In this document: in pieces, positions 1-7,041 of the stretch
Numbering within the stretch: position 1 is the first letter of the stretch
How the letters are laid out: the number at the start of each line of letters is the position of its first letter
DNA from: JANPPS01 sp964242575
GTDB taxonomy: Bacteria; Pseudomonadota; Alphaproteobacteria; Acetobacterales; Acetobacteraceae
Assembly (NCBI GenBank): GCA_964242575.1
Contig: CAXTCN010000133.1
Location: 1-12,515 of the forward strand
Reading direction: 5' to 3'
Length of the DNA stretch: 12,515 nt
The notes under the pieces: model-generated
What the model saw: the letters and a program-made list of their open reading frames with translations, nothing else
Databases searched by the model: none
Told to the model about the DNA's origin: nothing
Made by a program: the position numbers and the translations under genes

Positions 1-1809
1 ATCCATCGCGACACGAGCTTGGGTCAAAACGGTTATGGCATAGGGCGTCTGGTATAAGACCTCCGGCGCGACGGTCAGGCCCGGCAACGGCCGGATGCGC
101 AGGGCGGCGCTCGCTGCGTTGAGCGGCCGGCGCAGCAGGCGGGCGCCGGTGCCGGTGTCGCGGGTGTCCGTGTAGGTGTAGGTGAGGTCCGCGTCCAACC
201 AGCTTGCCGGGCGGAACGTGATGGCGGCCTCCACTCCGTTCGCCTTGGCACGCGCCACGTTCACCACTGTCGAGGCTTGGCCGAACTGAGCCTGGATCAG
301 GTCACGGATACGGTTGTCGAAGTAGGTGGCGGACAGCGTGATCCAGTCCGGGCGGCCCGCGACCGGGATTTCCATCACGATGCCCACCTCATAGCCGCGG
401 CTGCGCTCGGGCCGCAAATTTGGGTTGCCGACATAGCCGAAACTGTCCACGCCGTAGCGGTCGAACAACGACGGCGCACGGAACGCGGTGCCGTACGAGA
501 CCTTGAACTTCGACAACGCCTCCGGCACGGCGAGCACGGCGCCGAGCCGGTAAGTCGTCGCGTCCTGGGTCAGAGTGTTCGCCTCCCCGCGCACGTTGGC
601 CGTGACCGTGAGTCGGTTCAGGAACGTTCCCTGGATGCCGGCGTAACCCGCGTCGGAGTCGGAGTGCGCCTTCGCCGATTGGTTGAACGCAAACCCGGCG
701 AAGCTGCTGTTGACCCGGACCCGGGCCTGGTCCGCGATGTGCTGGTAGCCGAACGTGAGGGTGGAACCCGTTGTGGCGGCGGTGTCCGTGATGCGGACGG
801 TGTTGTTCCACTGCACGTCGCTGCGACGCCCGTTATAGCGGCTGTCGCCGGCGGCCTGGTTCGGGTCCTCGGCGTCCAGCAGGTCAGTGAAACGCCGGTC
901 CGTTTGCGACCGGCCGAGAAACAGGCTGGTTTGCCACACGCCGCCGAACAGGGTGCTGGAGCCGCCTAGCCTGCCATACAGGTTGCTGCCCCGGCCTTTC
1001 AAGTTCGGGTCGTCGAAGGACGGGAAGCCGCCCACGTTGTCATAGCCGAACACGCTGCGCCGGGCACGCAGCAGCAACGACAGCCGCGTGCCCGGCGTCG
1101 GCGTCACGCCCAGGTTGATGGTCGCGAGCTGGCTCCGGAAGCCGTCCCGCTCACCGGTGTAGACGCTCTCGCGCTTGGGCGTCACGTCGAAGCCCCGGTC
1201 GGACCGGGCCTCGGCGCTGGCGGAGTAGTCCCAGATGCCGGTCGCGCCCGACACCAGCGCCCGGCCCAGGGCGGAGCGCGGCAGTCCGCCGGCAGCCTCG
1301 ACTTGGCCGTGCAGCGCCCCCTCTCCCTTCCGGGTCACGAGGTTGATCACGCGGCCAATCGCGCCGGAGCCATACAGGCCGGACATGGGACCGCGCACGA
1401 CCTCGATGCGCTCCAGGTCTTCCAGGGTATCGACGCCGAAGTTGAAGGCGTTGCCGGGATCGGCCGGGTCGTTGATTTGCAGGCCGTCCCGCAGCACCAG
1501 GACGTGGTTGCTGTTGGTGCCGCGGACGAACACGCTGGCATTGCCGCCGGCTGGTCCGGATTGCACCACGCGCAGGCCCGGCACGGCGGCCAGCGCCTCG
1601 GTCAGCGTCGTATAGCCGCGGGTTTCGATGGCAGTGCGGTCGATCACGGTGACGCCAGCCGGGATAGTGTCGGCCAAGGTTGGAATGCGGGTCGCGGTGA
1701 CCACGACCTCCATTGGCGAGTCTGGCAACGTGGCTGGCGCGGTGCCAGCCGAGGTTTGGGCATGGACAGGGGTTGCTGCGAGCAGCATGGGAAGCACGAG
1801 GCGGCGCAT
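1..1809 (-). CDS. btuB: TonB-dependent vitamin B12 receptor BtuB (C-terminus cut by window edge)
   Basis: Outer-membrane TonB-dependent receptor, most likely for cobalamin. The visible 603 codons begin at ATG 1809 with GGAG at 1820-1817 (7-nt spacing). Residues 1-17 form a signal peptide ending VHA, followed by a TonB-box-like MEVVVTATR near residues 33-41. A plug domain follows (about 45-165) with the typical VLRDGLQIND, LERIEVVRGP and GLYGSGAIG motifs. The rest shows alternating beta-barrel strands, including KVSYGTAFRAPSLFDRYG and NPNLRPERSRGYEVG, both typical of BtuB/FepA barrels. By comparison with the family, about 40-70 C-terminal residues lie outside the window. A cobalamin riboswitch in the leader makes B12 the probable substrate and implies repression when B12 is plentiful. 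The usual small residue after GAIG is Arg here (GAIGRVIN), a minor oddity. The substrate is inferred mainly from the riboswitch; the receptor family is clear. Confidence 0.93.
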   Translation of the reverse strand, partial: MRRLVLPMLLAATPVHAQTSAGTAPATLPDSPMEVVVTATRIPTLADTIPAGVTVIDRTAIETRGYTTLTEALAAVPGLRVVQSGPAGGNASVFVRGTNSNHVLVLRDGLQINDPADPGNAFNFGVDTLEDLERIEVVRGPMSGLYGSGAIGRVINLVTRKGEGALHGQVEAAGGLPRSALGRALVSGATGIWDYSASAEARSDRGFDVTPKRESVYTGERDGFRSQLATINLGVTPTPGTRLSLLLRARRSVFGYDNVGGFPSFDDPNLKGRGSNLYGRLGGSSTLFGGVWQTSLFLGRSQTDRRFTDLLDAEDPNQAAGDSRYNGRRSDVQWNNTVRITDTAATTGSTLTFGYQHIADQARVRVNSSFAGFAFNQSAKAHSDSDAGYAGIQGTFLNRLTVTANVRGEANTLTQDATTYRLGAVLAVPEALSKFKVSYGTAFRAPSLFDRYGVDSFGYVGNPNLRPERSRGYEVGIVMEIPVAGRPDWITLSATYFDNRIRDLIQAQFGQASTVVNVARAKANGVEAAITFRPASWLDADLTYTYTDTRDTGTGARLLRRPLNAASAALRIRPLPGLTVAPEVLYQTPYAITVLTQARVAMD

Positions 1810-1825
1810 GGCGCGACTCCACACA

Positions 1826-1847
1826 AGGCTGCACGTGGGTGCAGCCT
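1826..1847 (-). promoter_or_regulatory. Leader hairpin just upstream of the btuB Shine-Dalgarno
   Basis: A perfect 9-bp inverted repeat (AGGCTGCAC, loop CCAC, GTGCAGCCT on the minus strand) ends 5 nt before the GGAG Shine-Dalgarno of btuB. It lies between the riboswitch and the start codon, so it may be part of the expression platform. It has no following T-run, so a classical intrinsic terminator is unlikely. The 1848-1925 stretch between it and the aptamer shows no other recognisable element. Confidence 0.6.
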
Positions 1848-1925
1848 CAAGACACGGCGAATGCCGCCTGCGGGTCTCTCTCCCGTTGCCCCGGTGCACC
1901 CCGCCCGGAACGCGCGCGCAGTCTC

Positions 1926-2091
1926 GACGCCGGCCGGTCTCCTGGCTCGCGGGTCAGTGTGCGCTCCCGCCTTCTCGGCCCGGTTTGGACCAATGGCGCA
2001 TGGGGCGCACTCGCCGCCTACAGTTGCGGGGGCAGCCGCGGATCAACCTATCGCGCGTTCCCGTTTCAGCCCTTTTGGGGCCACCTGCGTC
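1926..2091 (-). promoter_or_regulatory. Cobalamin (B12) riboswitch in the btuB leader
   Basis: The minus strand carries the cobalamin aptamer landmarks in the right order: AGGTGGCCCC with AAAAGGGC (about 2085-2068), GGGAAC (2062-2057), the core CTGCCCCCGCAACTGTA (about 2035-2019), CCATTGG (about 1995-1989), GAGAAGGCGGG (1977-1967), and the B12 box GAGCCAGGAGACC (1948-1936). The closing P1 stem can be drawn between GACGC (2091-2087) and GCGTC (1930-1926). The element lies 116 nt upstream of the btuB ATG and 37 nt after the stop of the preceding YihY-family gene. By established knowledge of the class, adenosylcobalamin or a related B12 form binds and lowers expression of the downstream transporter. 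Whether it acts on transcription or translation is not obvious: I see no U-tract terminator. Confidence 0.95.
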
Positions 2092-2092
2092 T

Positions 2093-2128
2093 GGATTGAC
2101 ACGTAGCAGCCCGCGGCCCGCTTGGGAA
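2093..2128 (-). promoter_or_regulatory. Weak candidate promoter for the riboswitch-btuB transcript
   Basis: On the minus strand TTCCCA (2128-2123) and TACGTG (2105-2100) are 17 bp apart. They match the sigma-70 -35 in four of six positions and the -10 in two of six, so the call is weak. The geometry is attractive because transcription would begin near 2093, immediately before the P1 stem of the aptamer at 2091. Read-through from the YihY-family gene is the alternative. Confidence 0.3.
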
Positions 2129-3142
2129 CTACCGCCGACGCTCGCCTTGGAACGCGACCAGCAGGAGTGTCCCGAGCGCCGCGATGTCGAACAGGCCAAT
2201 CGGCGCCTTGCGTGAGGCCGAGTGGGCGATGACGGCTTGGACCGCGGTCGCTGGACCAGGCTGGGCGGGCGCAGGCCCGGTGCCATTGGCGGTGCGGGCG
2301 GCGAACGCCTCCGCGCTGCCATGGTGGCTGGCCCATACCTTGGTGAACTCGGCGCCCAGCAGGAATATCTGCGAGGAGTAGTACACCCACACCAGCACAA
2401 CCACGAGCGCCCCGGCCGCGCCGTAGCTGCTGGAGACGGCGGTGCTGCCGATGTAGTACCCAATGAGCGTTTTACCCACGGTGAACAGGAACGCCGTCGC
2501 CACCGCGCCGACCGCCACGTCCCTCCAGGAGAGTTGCCGGTCTGGCAGTATCTTGTAAATGGCCGCGAACAATGCCGAGACCAGCGCGAACGATATGATG
2601 AAGTTAATCACCTGCAACAACGCTTCAGAGCCAGGCAGGACGCCGCTGAGGTAGGTGCCGAGCGCCGAAAGCACGGCACTGATCACCAACGACACCAGCA
2701 GTAAAAACCCGAGGGTGGCGACTAGGCCGAGGCTTGCCGCCCGGGCCTTGATGATGTTGCTCAGCCCAGCCTTGGGTTCCGCCTTCCAAATGAGGTTGAG
2801 CGACGCCTGCATCTCTCCAAATACGCCGCTCGCGGTTATGAGCAGCGTGCCCACGCCGATTATCGTGGCCCAGATGCCGCTCGACTTGTTGCCGGCGCTG
2901 GCGATCATGGCCTGCACCGCCTCTGCGCCCTGCTGGCCCATGAGACCCTGCAACTGGCCCACGATTGCCCCCTGCGCCGCCTCCTGGCCGAACGCCAGGC
3001 CAGCGATGGCGATGCAAATGATCAAAATAGGGGCAATCGAGAATATCGTGAAGTAGGCGATGGCCGCGCCACGGCTCTGCGCGCTATCCTCGATGTAATC
3101 GTTGACCGTTTCCTTGAGCATGGTCCAGATCGTGCCGAGCAT
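2129..3142 (-). CDS. YihY/virulence factor BrkB family inner-membrane protein
   Basis: A 337-residue multipass inner-membrane protein of the YihY/BrkB family; its molecular function is not established. The N-terminal SRGAAIAYFTIFSIAPILI segment (about 23-41) is the family signature around the first membrane helix. Further hydrophobic segments lie near 87-110, 137-163, 176-198, 207-230 and 238-262, giving the usual six helices; the last ends with SSQIFLLGAEFTKVWA, also typical. A low-complexity Ala/Pro/Gly-rich tail follows, then an extra hydrophobic stretch (about 314-331, IGLFDIAALGTLLLVAFQ) before a basic GERRR end. That extra C-terminal segment is unusual and might be a seventh helix. The ATG at 3142 is preceded only by a weak purine-rich GGCGGA. 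It lies 85 nt downstream of the binding-protein gene on the same strand. Confidence 0.88.
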   Translation of the reverse strand: MLGTIWTMLKETVNDYIEDSAQSRGAAIAYFTIFSIAPILIICIAIAGLAFGQEAAQGAIVGQLQGLMGQQGAEAVQAMIASAGNKSSGIWATIIGVGTLLITASGVFGEMQASLNLIWKAEPKAGLSNIIKARAASLGLVATLGFLLLVSLVISAVLSALGTYLSGVLPGSEALLQVINFIISFALVSALFAAIYKILPDRQLSWRDVAVGAVATAFLFTVGKTLIGYYIGSTAVSSSYGAAGALVVVLVWVYYSSQIFLLGAEFTKVWASHHGSAEAFAARTANGTGPAPAQPGPATAVQAVIAHSASRKAPIGLFDIAALGTLLLVAFQGERRR

Positions 3143-3227
3143 CGCGTCCGCCGTTCAACGAAGTGTGTAGGTCTGCAACGAATTAATGCGCTTCAAGGTT
3201 GCACCGCAGCAACGACGCCGGTCGTGC

Positions 3228-4418
3228 CTACCGGGCCACCATGAGGCAACCACCCTGGTCCATCGGACGGAACGCCTGCTCCGCCGGGATGGTGGATATG
3301 AGTTCGTACACGTCCCAACGCGACTTCGACTGCGCCGGCGACTTCACGCGGAACACGTGCATGGCATGGATCGCGCGGCCGTCCGGGCGCACGGTCACGG
3401 TGCCGAACAGCGGGTCCTCAATGGGCGCCCGCCGCATGGCCTCGATCACGCGCTCCCCCTCGATGCTGCCGACGGCCTTGGCGGCACGAAGGTAAGCCAG
3501 CACGGAGGAGTACACGCCCGCCTGGTTCTCGGTTGGCACCCGGCCCGGCAGCCGTTCGGCAAAGCGCCGGGTGAACGCGCGGGTGCCTTCGTTCAGGTCC
3601 CAGTAGAACGCTTCGGTCGCCACCAGGCCCTGCGCCGCCTGCAAGCCGAGCGCGTCCACGTCGGTGATCTGGGTGAACAGGCCGGCGAGCGTGGCGGTCT
3701 GCGTGATGCCGAACTCCGCCGCCTGCTTGGCCGCATTGATGAAGTCTGCGCCGGTCGAGGCGAACGCGATCACCTTCGCCCCCGACGACTGCGCCTGCAG
3801 CAGGTAGGACGAGAAGTCCGTCGTGCCCAACGGATGCTTGATCGATCCGGCTACCTTGCCGCCCAAGCTGGTCAGCACCGCCGTCGTGTCGCGCTCCAGC
3901 GCCGCGCCCAGCGCATAATCGAAGGACATGAAGTAGAACGGCCCCACGTCCTTCAACGCCCGCGCCATGCCGTTGCCGAACGCCCAGGTGTCGAACGTCC
4001 ACTGCACCGTGGTGGGCGCGCAGAACTTGCCCGTGAGGTCCGACGTCCCGACGTTGCTGGCGATGAACGTGCGATGCCGCTCCCGCATGATGTCGTTGAC
4101 TGCGAGACCCACCGCCGAGTTCACCGCGTCCGCCACCGCCACCACGTTGTCCCGGTCCACCCAGGCGCGCACGATCTGGCTGCCGATGTCCGGCTTGTTC
4201 TGATGGTCGCCATAGACGATCTCGATCTTGGTGCCCGGCGCATCCCGCGCGAAGTCATCCACCGCCAACTGCGCCGCGACCAAGGAGCCGCGGCCGGACT
4301 GGTCCGCGAACGGCCCGGACTGGTCGTTCAACACGCCGATCTTGATGGTGGCAGGCAGCTCCGCATGGGCGGAGGCAAGGCTCATCGCCGCAGCGAACGC
4401 AATCAATCCCAGGCGCAT
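3228..4418 (-). CDS. Periplasmic branched-chain amino acid-type ABC transporter substrate-binding protein
   Basis: A 396-residue periplasmic binding protein of the LivK-like Peripla_BP_6 family. I chose ATG 4418, not the in-frame ATG at 4493. From 4418 the protein begins with a textbook signal peptide (MRLGLIAFAAAMSLASAHA, cleaved before ELPATIKIG), and GGAGG lies 8 nt upstream. The mature start IKIGVLNDQSGPFAD is the conserved first strand and ligand loop. VVAVADAVNSAVGLAVND (about residues 93-110), the AFGNGMARAL region, and SGAKVIAFASTGADFINAAKQAAEFG follow the two-lobe fold. No permease or ATPase gene is beside it, so it is an orphan binding protein whose ligand (amino acid, amide or aromatic acid) cannot be told from sequence. 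Its Shine-Dalgarno is buried in a hairpin starting at the stop codon of the upstream GNAT gene. Confidence 0.92.
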   Translation of the reverse strand: MRLGLIAFAAAMSLASAHAELPATIKIGVLNDQSGPFADQSGRGSLVAAQLAVDDFARDAPGTKIEIVYGDHQNKPDIGSQIVRAWVDRDNVVAVADAVNSAVGLAVNDIMRERHRTFIASNVGTSDLTGKFCAPTTVQWTFDTWAFGNGMARALKDVGPFYFMSFDYALGAALERDTTAVLTSLGGKVAGSIKHPLGTTDFSSYLLQAQSSGAKVIAFASTGADFINAAKQAAEFGITQTATLAGLFTQITDVDALGLQAAQGLVATEAFYWDLNEGTRAFTRRFAERLPGRVPTENQAGVYSSVLAYLRAAKAVGSIEGERVIEAMRRAPIEDPLFGTVTVRPDGRAIHAMHVFRVKSPAQSKSRWDVYELISTIPAEQAFRPMDQGGCLMVAR

Positions 4419-4423
4419 CCCAT

Positions 4424-4459
4424 ATCCCTCCCGACGCGGCGTTGCGCGCCGGGAGGGAT
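4424..4459 (-). promoter_or_regulatory. Intercistronic hairpin sequestering the Shine-Dalgarno of the binding-protein gene
   Basis: In the minus-strand transcript ATCCCTCCCG (4459-4450) pairs perfectly with CGGGAGGGAT (4433-4424). After one mismatch a further CGCG/CGCG pairing closes a 6-nt loop (4444-4439). The 5' arm begins on the last base of the GNAT TGA stop (4461-4459), and the 3' arm contains the GGAGG used by the next gene (ATG 4418). A ribosome finishing the GNAT gene would cover and open the 5' arm, so this fits translational coupling. There is no T-run after it, so it is unlikely to be a terminator. Confidence 0.7.
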
Positions 4460-4992
4460 CATACCCGCAAGTGGTCCGGGATGGACAGGCCAAGCCGGGT
4501 CGGGATGTCCCAGACCTCCCGCACCGTGCGCGTTGGCTGGAAGCCCGCGCTCAAGTAGCCCGGCAGCGCCCGCGGATGGTCGGCGGTGCAGGTGTTGACC
4601 GTGATCGCCTGGGCGCCCAGCCTACGCGCGCCGTCGATGGCGGCCTGCAGGAACGCGCGGCCCATGCCTTGTCCCGTGGCGTGCGGCAGCAGGCCAAAGT
4701 AGCTGAGGTTGACGACCGGCAGCCCCCGCGCATCCAACTCGAAGAAGCCGGCAGGTTCGCCGCCTCGGTAAAGAACGTGAACCAATATGGCCGGGTTGGC
4801 CAGGATGGCCGCGAGCGACGCATCATCCAGCGAACGGCGTATCCACCACAGGTAGGGTCCCCCGACCGCCCCATAGAGGTAGCGGTAGAATGGCACCGTG
4901 CAGCCACCGAGCCGCTCAAGCCGGCACTCCGCCGGCAACGGCGCCGGCGGCATCGCGACAATAGGCTCAAGGCGAAGGAACGTGACAGTCAC
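4459..4992 (-). CDS. GNAT family N-acetyltransferase
   Basis: An acyl-CoA-dependent N-acyltransferase of the GNAT fold, 177 residues from the chosen start; the acceptor substrate is unknown. VPFYRYLYGAVGGPYLWWIRRSL (positions about 33-55), the strand VVNLSYFGLLPHATGQGMGRAFL carrying the acetyl-CoA pyrophosphate loop GQGMGR (about 108-112), and VNTCTADHPRALPGYLSAGF near the C-terminus match a GNAT subgroup common in proteobacteria. The start is uncertain. GTG 4992 gives VTVTFLRLE, which resembles the N-termini I recall for this subgroup; TTG 5040 would overlap the end of rpoD by 11 nt, and ATG 4953 is also possible. None has a strong Shine-Dalgarno, so translation may be coupled to rpoD. The gene lies directly downstream of rpoD and upstream of the binding-protein gene, with the coupling hairpin at its stop codon. 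Confidence 0.85.
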   Translation of the reverse strand: MTVTFLRLEPIVAMPPAPLPAECRLERLGGCTVPFYRYLYGAVGGPYLWWIRRSLDDASLAAILANPAILVHVLYRGGEPAGFFELDARGLPVVNLSYFGLLPHATGQGMGRAFLQAAIDGARRLGAQAITVNTCTADHPRALPGYLSAGFQPTRTVREVWDIPTRLGLSIPDHLRV

Positions 4993-5029
4993 CGCCGCGC
5001 GCGCAGTCGGCTGCAGCCGGGGCAGCACC

Positions 5030-6973
5030 TCAGTCGTCAAGGAAGCTGCGCAGCTTTCGGCTGCGGCTCGGGTGCTTCAGCTTGCGCAATGCCTTCGCCT
5101 CGATCTGCCGGATACGCTCGCGCGTCACGTTGAACTGCTGGCCGACCTCCTCCAGCGTATGGTCGGTGTTCATGCCGATGCCGAACCGCATCCGCAGCAC
5201 CCGCTCCTCGCGCGGCGTGAGGCTGCTGAGCACCCGCGTGGTCGCCTCGCGCAAATTGGCCTGGATCGCGGCATCGAGCGGGATGATGGCCGCCTTGTCC
5301 TCGATGAAGTCGCCAAGGTGGCTGTCCTCCTCGTCGCCGATCGGCGTTTCGAGGCTGATAGGCTCCTTGGCGATTTTCAGCACCTTGCGCACCTTTTCGA
5401 GCGGCATGCCGAGCTTCTCGGCCAGCTCCTCCGGCGCGGGCTCCCGGCCGATCTCGTGCAGCATCTGCCGGCTGGTGCGCACCAGCTTGTTGATGGTCTC
5501 GATCATATGCACCGGGATGCGGATGGTCCGCGCCTGGTCGGCGATGCTGCGGGTGATGGCCTGGCGAATCCACCACGTCGCATAGGTGCTGAACTTATAG
5601 CCTCGGCGATACTCGAACTTGTCCACCGCCTTCATCAGGCCGATGTTGCCCTCTTGGATTAAATCCAGGAACTGCAGCCCACGGTTGGTGTATTTCTTGG
5701 CAATCGAGATCACCAGCCGCAGGTTCGCTTCGATCATCTCCTTCTTGGCCCGGGCGCTATCCCGCTCGCCCCGGCTCACCGTCGCATACACCCGGCGGAA
5801 CTCCTGGATCGGCAACCCGGCGTCCTGCGCCACGGCGCCAATCTTGGCGCGCACGTCGATCACGCCCTCGGAGTGCTTGGCGACGAACGTCTTCCACGGC
5901 TTGCCGGGCAACTGCGCCACCCGGTCCATCCAGTTGGGGTCCAGCTCATGGCCCCGGTACTCGCGCAGGAACTCGTCGCGCGGCACCTTCGCCGCCTCTG
6001 CCATGCGCAGCAACTGGCCCTCCAGCCCATTCAACCGCTGGCTGATCTGCTTTAACTGGACAACCAGCTCCTCGATGCGGTTGTTGTGCAGGCGGACTTG
6101 CTCGACCTTGCCGACAACCTCCTCACGCTGCTTTTCATAGGCGCGCTCAGCCCGGCCAGCGATCTCCTCGCCGCCGGTCAGGGCCTCGAGCCGCCGGGCC
6201 TGCACCTTGTGCAGCTTCTTATACAGCACCTCGATCTCGTCGAAGTTGGCGAACACCTCGGGCTTCAGCTTCTCCTCAAGCGCCGAGAGCGACATGCCCT
6301 GGCCCTCGCCGTCCTCGCCGTCCTCGATGTCGTCCGCCGCCTCGAACGTCTCGGCCACCGCGTCCGCCGGCTCACCGGCGGCCTCCTTGGGTCCGCCCTG
6401 CGTCGCTTCCAGGTCGATGATGTCGCGCAGCAGCATACGCCCGGCCTTGAGGCTGTCGTGCCAGGTAATGATGGCGCGGAACGTCAGCGGGCTCTCGCAC
6501 AGGCCGCCGATCATCATGTCGCGCCCGGCCTCGATGCGCTTGGCGATGGCGATCTCGCCCTCGCGCGACAGCAGCTCGACGCTGCCCATCTCGCGCAGGT
6601 ACATGCGGACCGGGTCATCGGTGCGGCCGAGGCTCGCCTCGTCCACGTTGCCGGCGGTCTCGCCGTCGCCTTCCTTCTCCTCCTCGCCGTCCGCCTTGTC
6701 GGCCTTGGCGGGCGCATCGGCCTCCTCGGCCTCCTCGCCCTCGACCACCTGGATGCCCATTTCGCTGAGCATCGCCATGACGTCTTCGATCTGCTCGGAG
6801 CTGTTTTGGTCGGCGGGCAGCACGGCGTTCAGCTCGTCGAACGTGATGTGGCCGCGTTCCTTGCCCTTGGCGATCAGACGCTTCACGGCGACGGCGTTGG
6901 TGTCGAGCAGGGTGGTGTCCCCATCCTGGTCGGCTGGCGCTGCGTCGGCGGTTACGGCTTGCTTCGTCGCCAT
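5030..6973 (-). CDS. rpoD: RNA polymerase primary sigma factor RpoD (sigma-70)
   Basis: Housekeeping sigma factor that directs core RNA polymerase to most promoters. ATG 6973 (647 residues) is preferred to GTG 6985, because the GTG overlaps the GGAG Shine-Dalgarno at 6988-6985. Region 1.1 occupies about residues 25-80, then a very acidic Glu/Asp/Ala linker. Region 1.2 (DPVRMYLREMGSVELLSREGE) lies near 120-140. A large non-conserved region contains a second acidic patch (DDIEDGEDGEGQG). Region 2 (about 417-490) has LVISIAKKYTNRGLQFLDLIQEGNIG and YKFSTYATWWIRQAI for -10 recognition and melting. Region 3 follows, and region 4 near the C-terminus has the HTLEEVGQQFNVTRERIRQIEAKALRKL helix-turn-helix for the -35 element. 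It follows dnaG after 68 nt, the classic macromolecular-synthesis order. Identification is secure. Confidence 0.98.
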   Translation of the reverse strand: MATKQAVTADAAPADQDGDTTLLDTNAVAVKRLIAKGKERGHITFDELNAVLPADQNSSEQIEDVMAMLSEMGIQVVEGEEAEEADAPAKADKADGEEEKEGDGETAGNVDEASLGRTDDPVRMYLREMGSVELLSREGEIAIAKRIEAGRDMMIGGLCESPLTFRAIITWHDSLKAGRMLLRDIIDLEATQGGPKEAAGEPADAVAETFEAADDIEDGEDGEGQGMSLSALEEKLKPEVFANFDEIEVLYKKLHKVQARRLEALTGGEEIAGRAERAYEKQREEVVGKVEQVRLHNNRIEELVVQLKQISQRLNGLEGQLLRMAEAAKVPRDEFLREYRGHELDPNWMDRVAQLPGKPWKTFVAKHSEGVIDVRAKIGAVAQDAGLPIQEFRRVYATVSRGERDSARAKKEMIEANLRLVISIAKKYTNRGLQFLDLIQEGNIGLMKAVDKFEYRRGYKFSTYATWWIRQAITRSIADQARTIRIPVHMIETINKLVRTSRQMLHEIGREPAPEELAEKLGMPLEKVRKVLKIAKEPISLETPIGDEEDSHLGDFIEDKAAIIPLDAAIQANLREATTRVLSSLTPREERVLRMRFGIGMNTDHTLEEVGQQFNVTRERIRQIEAKALRKLKHPSRSRKLRSFLDD

Positions 6974-7000
6974 TGGTTGGGACACTCCAAAACAGGTTCA

Positions 7001-7016
7001 GCCCGGCGTCCCGGGC
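7001..7016 (-). other. Small hairpin between dnaG and rpoD
   Basis: A perfect 6-bp inverted repeat (GCCCGG, 4-nt loop, CCGGGC) lies in the 68-nt dnaG-rpoD gap, about 12 nt before the rpoD Shine-Dalgarno. It is followed on the minus strand by TGAACCTGTTTT, too far from a T-run for a convincing terminator. In E. coli the dnaG-rpoD junction is an RNA processing site, so a role in processing or differential expression is possible but not shown. The gap also holds an AT-rich patch (about 7017-7035) that may hide a promoter; I found no good -35/-10 pair. Confidence 0.4.
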
Positions 7017-7041
7017 AAATAATTAGTCTAAAAGATTGGTC

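Noticed and set aside
277..969. Plus-strand open frame of 230 codons
   Set aside because: Antisense to btuB, whose barrel motifs are intact across this stretch.
3212..3225. Possible terminator after the binding-protein gene (ACGAC/GTCGT stem)
   Set aside because: Only 5 bp and no T-run follows on the minus strand.
4419..4493. Longer N-terminus for the binding protein (ATG 4493)
   Set aside because: It would put 25 non-hydrophobic residues before a perfect signal peptide and overlap the GNAT gene; the 4418 ATG has its own Shine-Dalgarno.
3186..4598. Long plus-strand open frame (470 codons)
   Set aside because: It lies antisense to the clearly coding binding-protein gene; its Arg/His/Gly-rich translation has no recognisable domain and is a GC-bias shadow.
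5008..5019. Palindrome CGGCTGCAGCCG just after rpoD
   Set aside because: Self-complementary, but too short as a hairpin (4 bp) and without a T-run; probably chance in GC-rich DNA.
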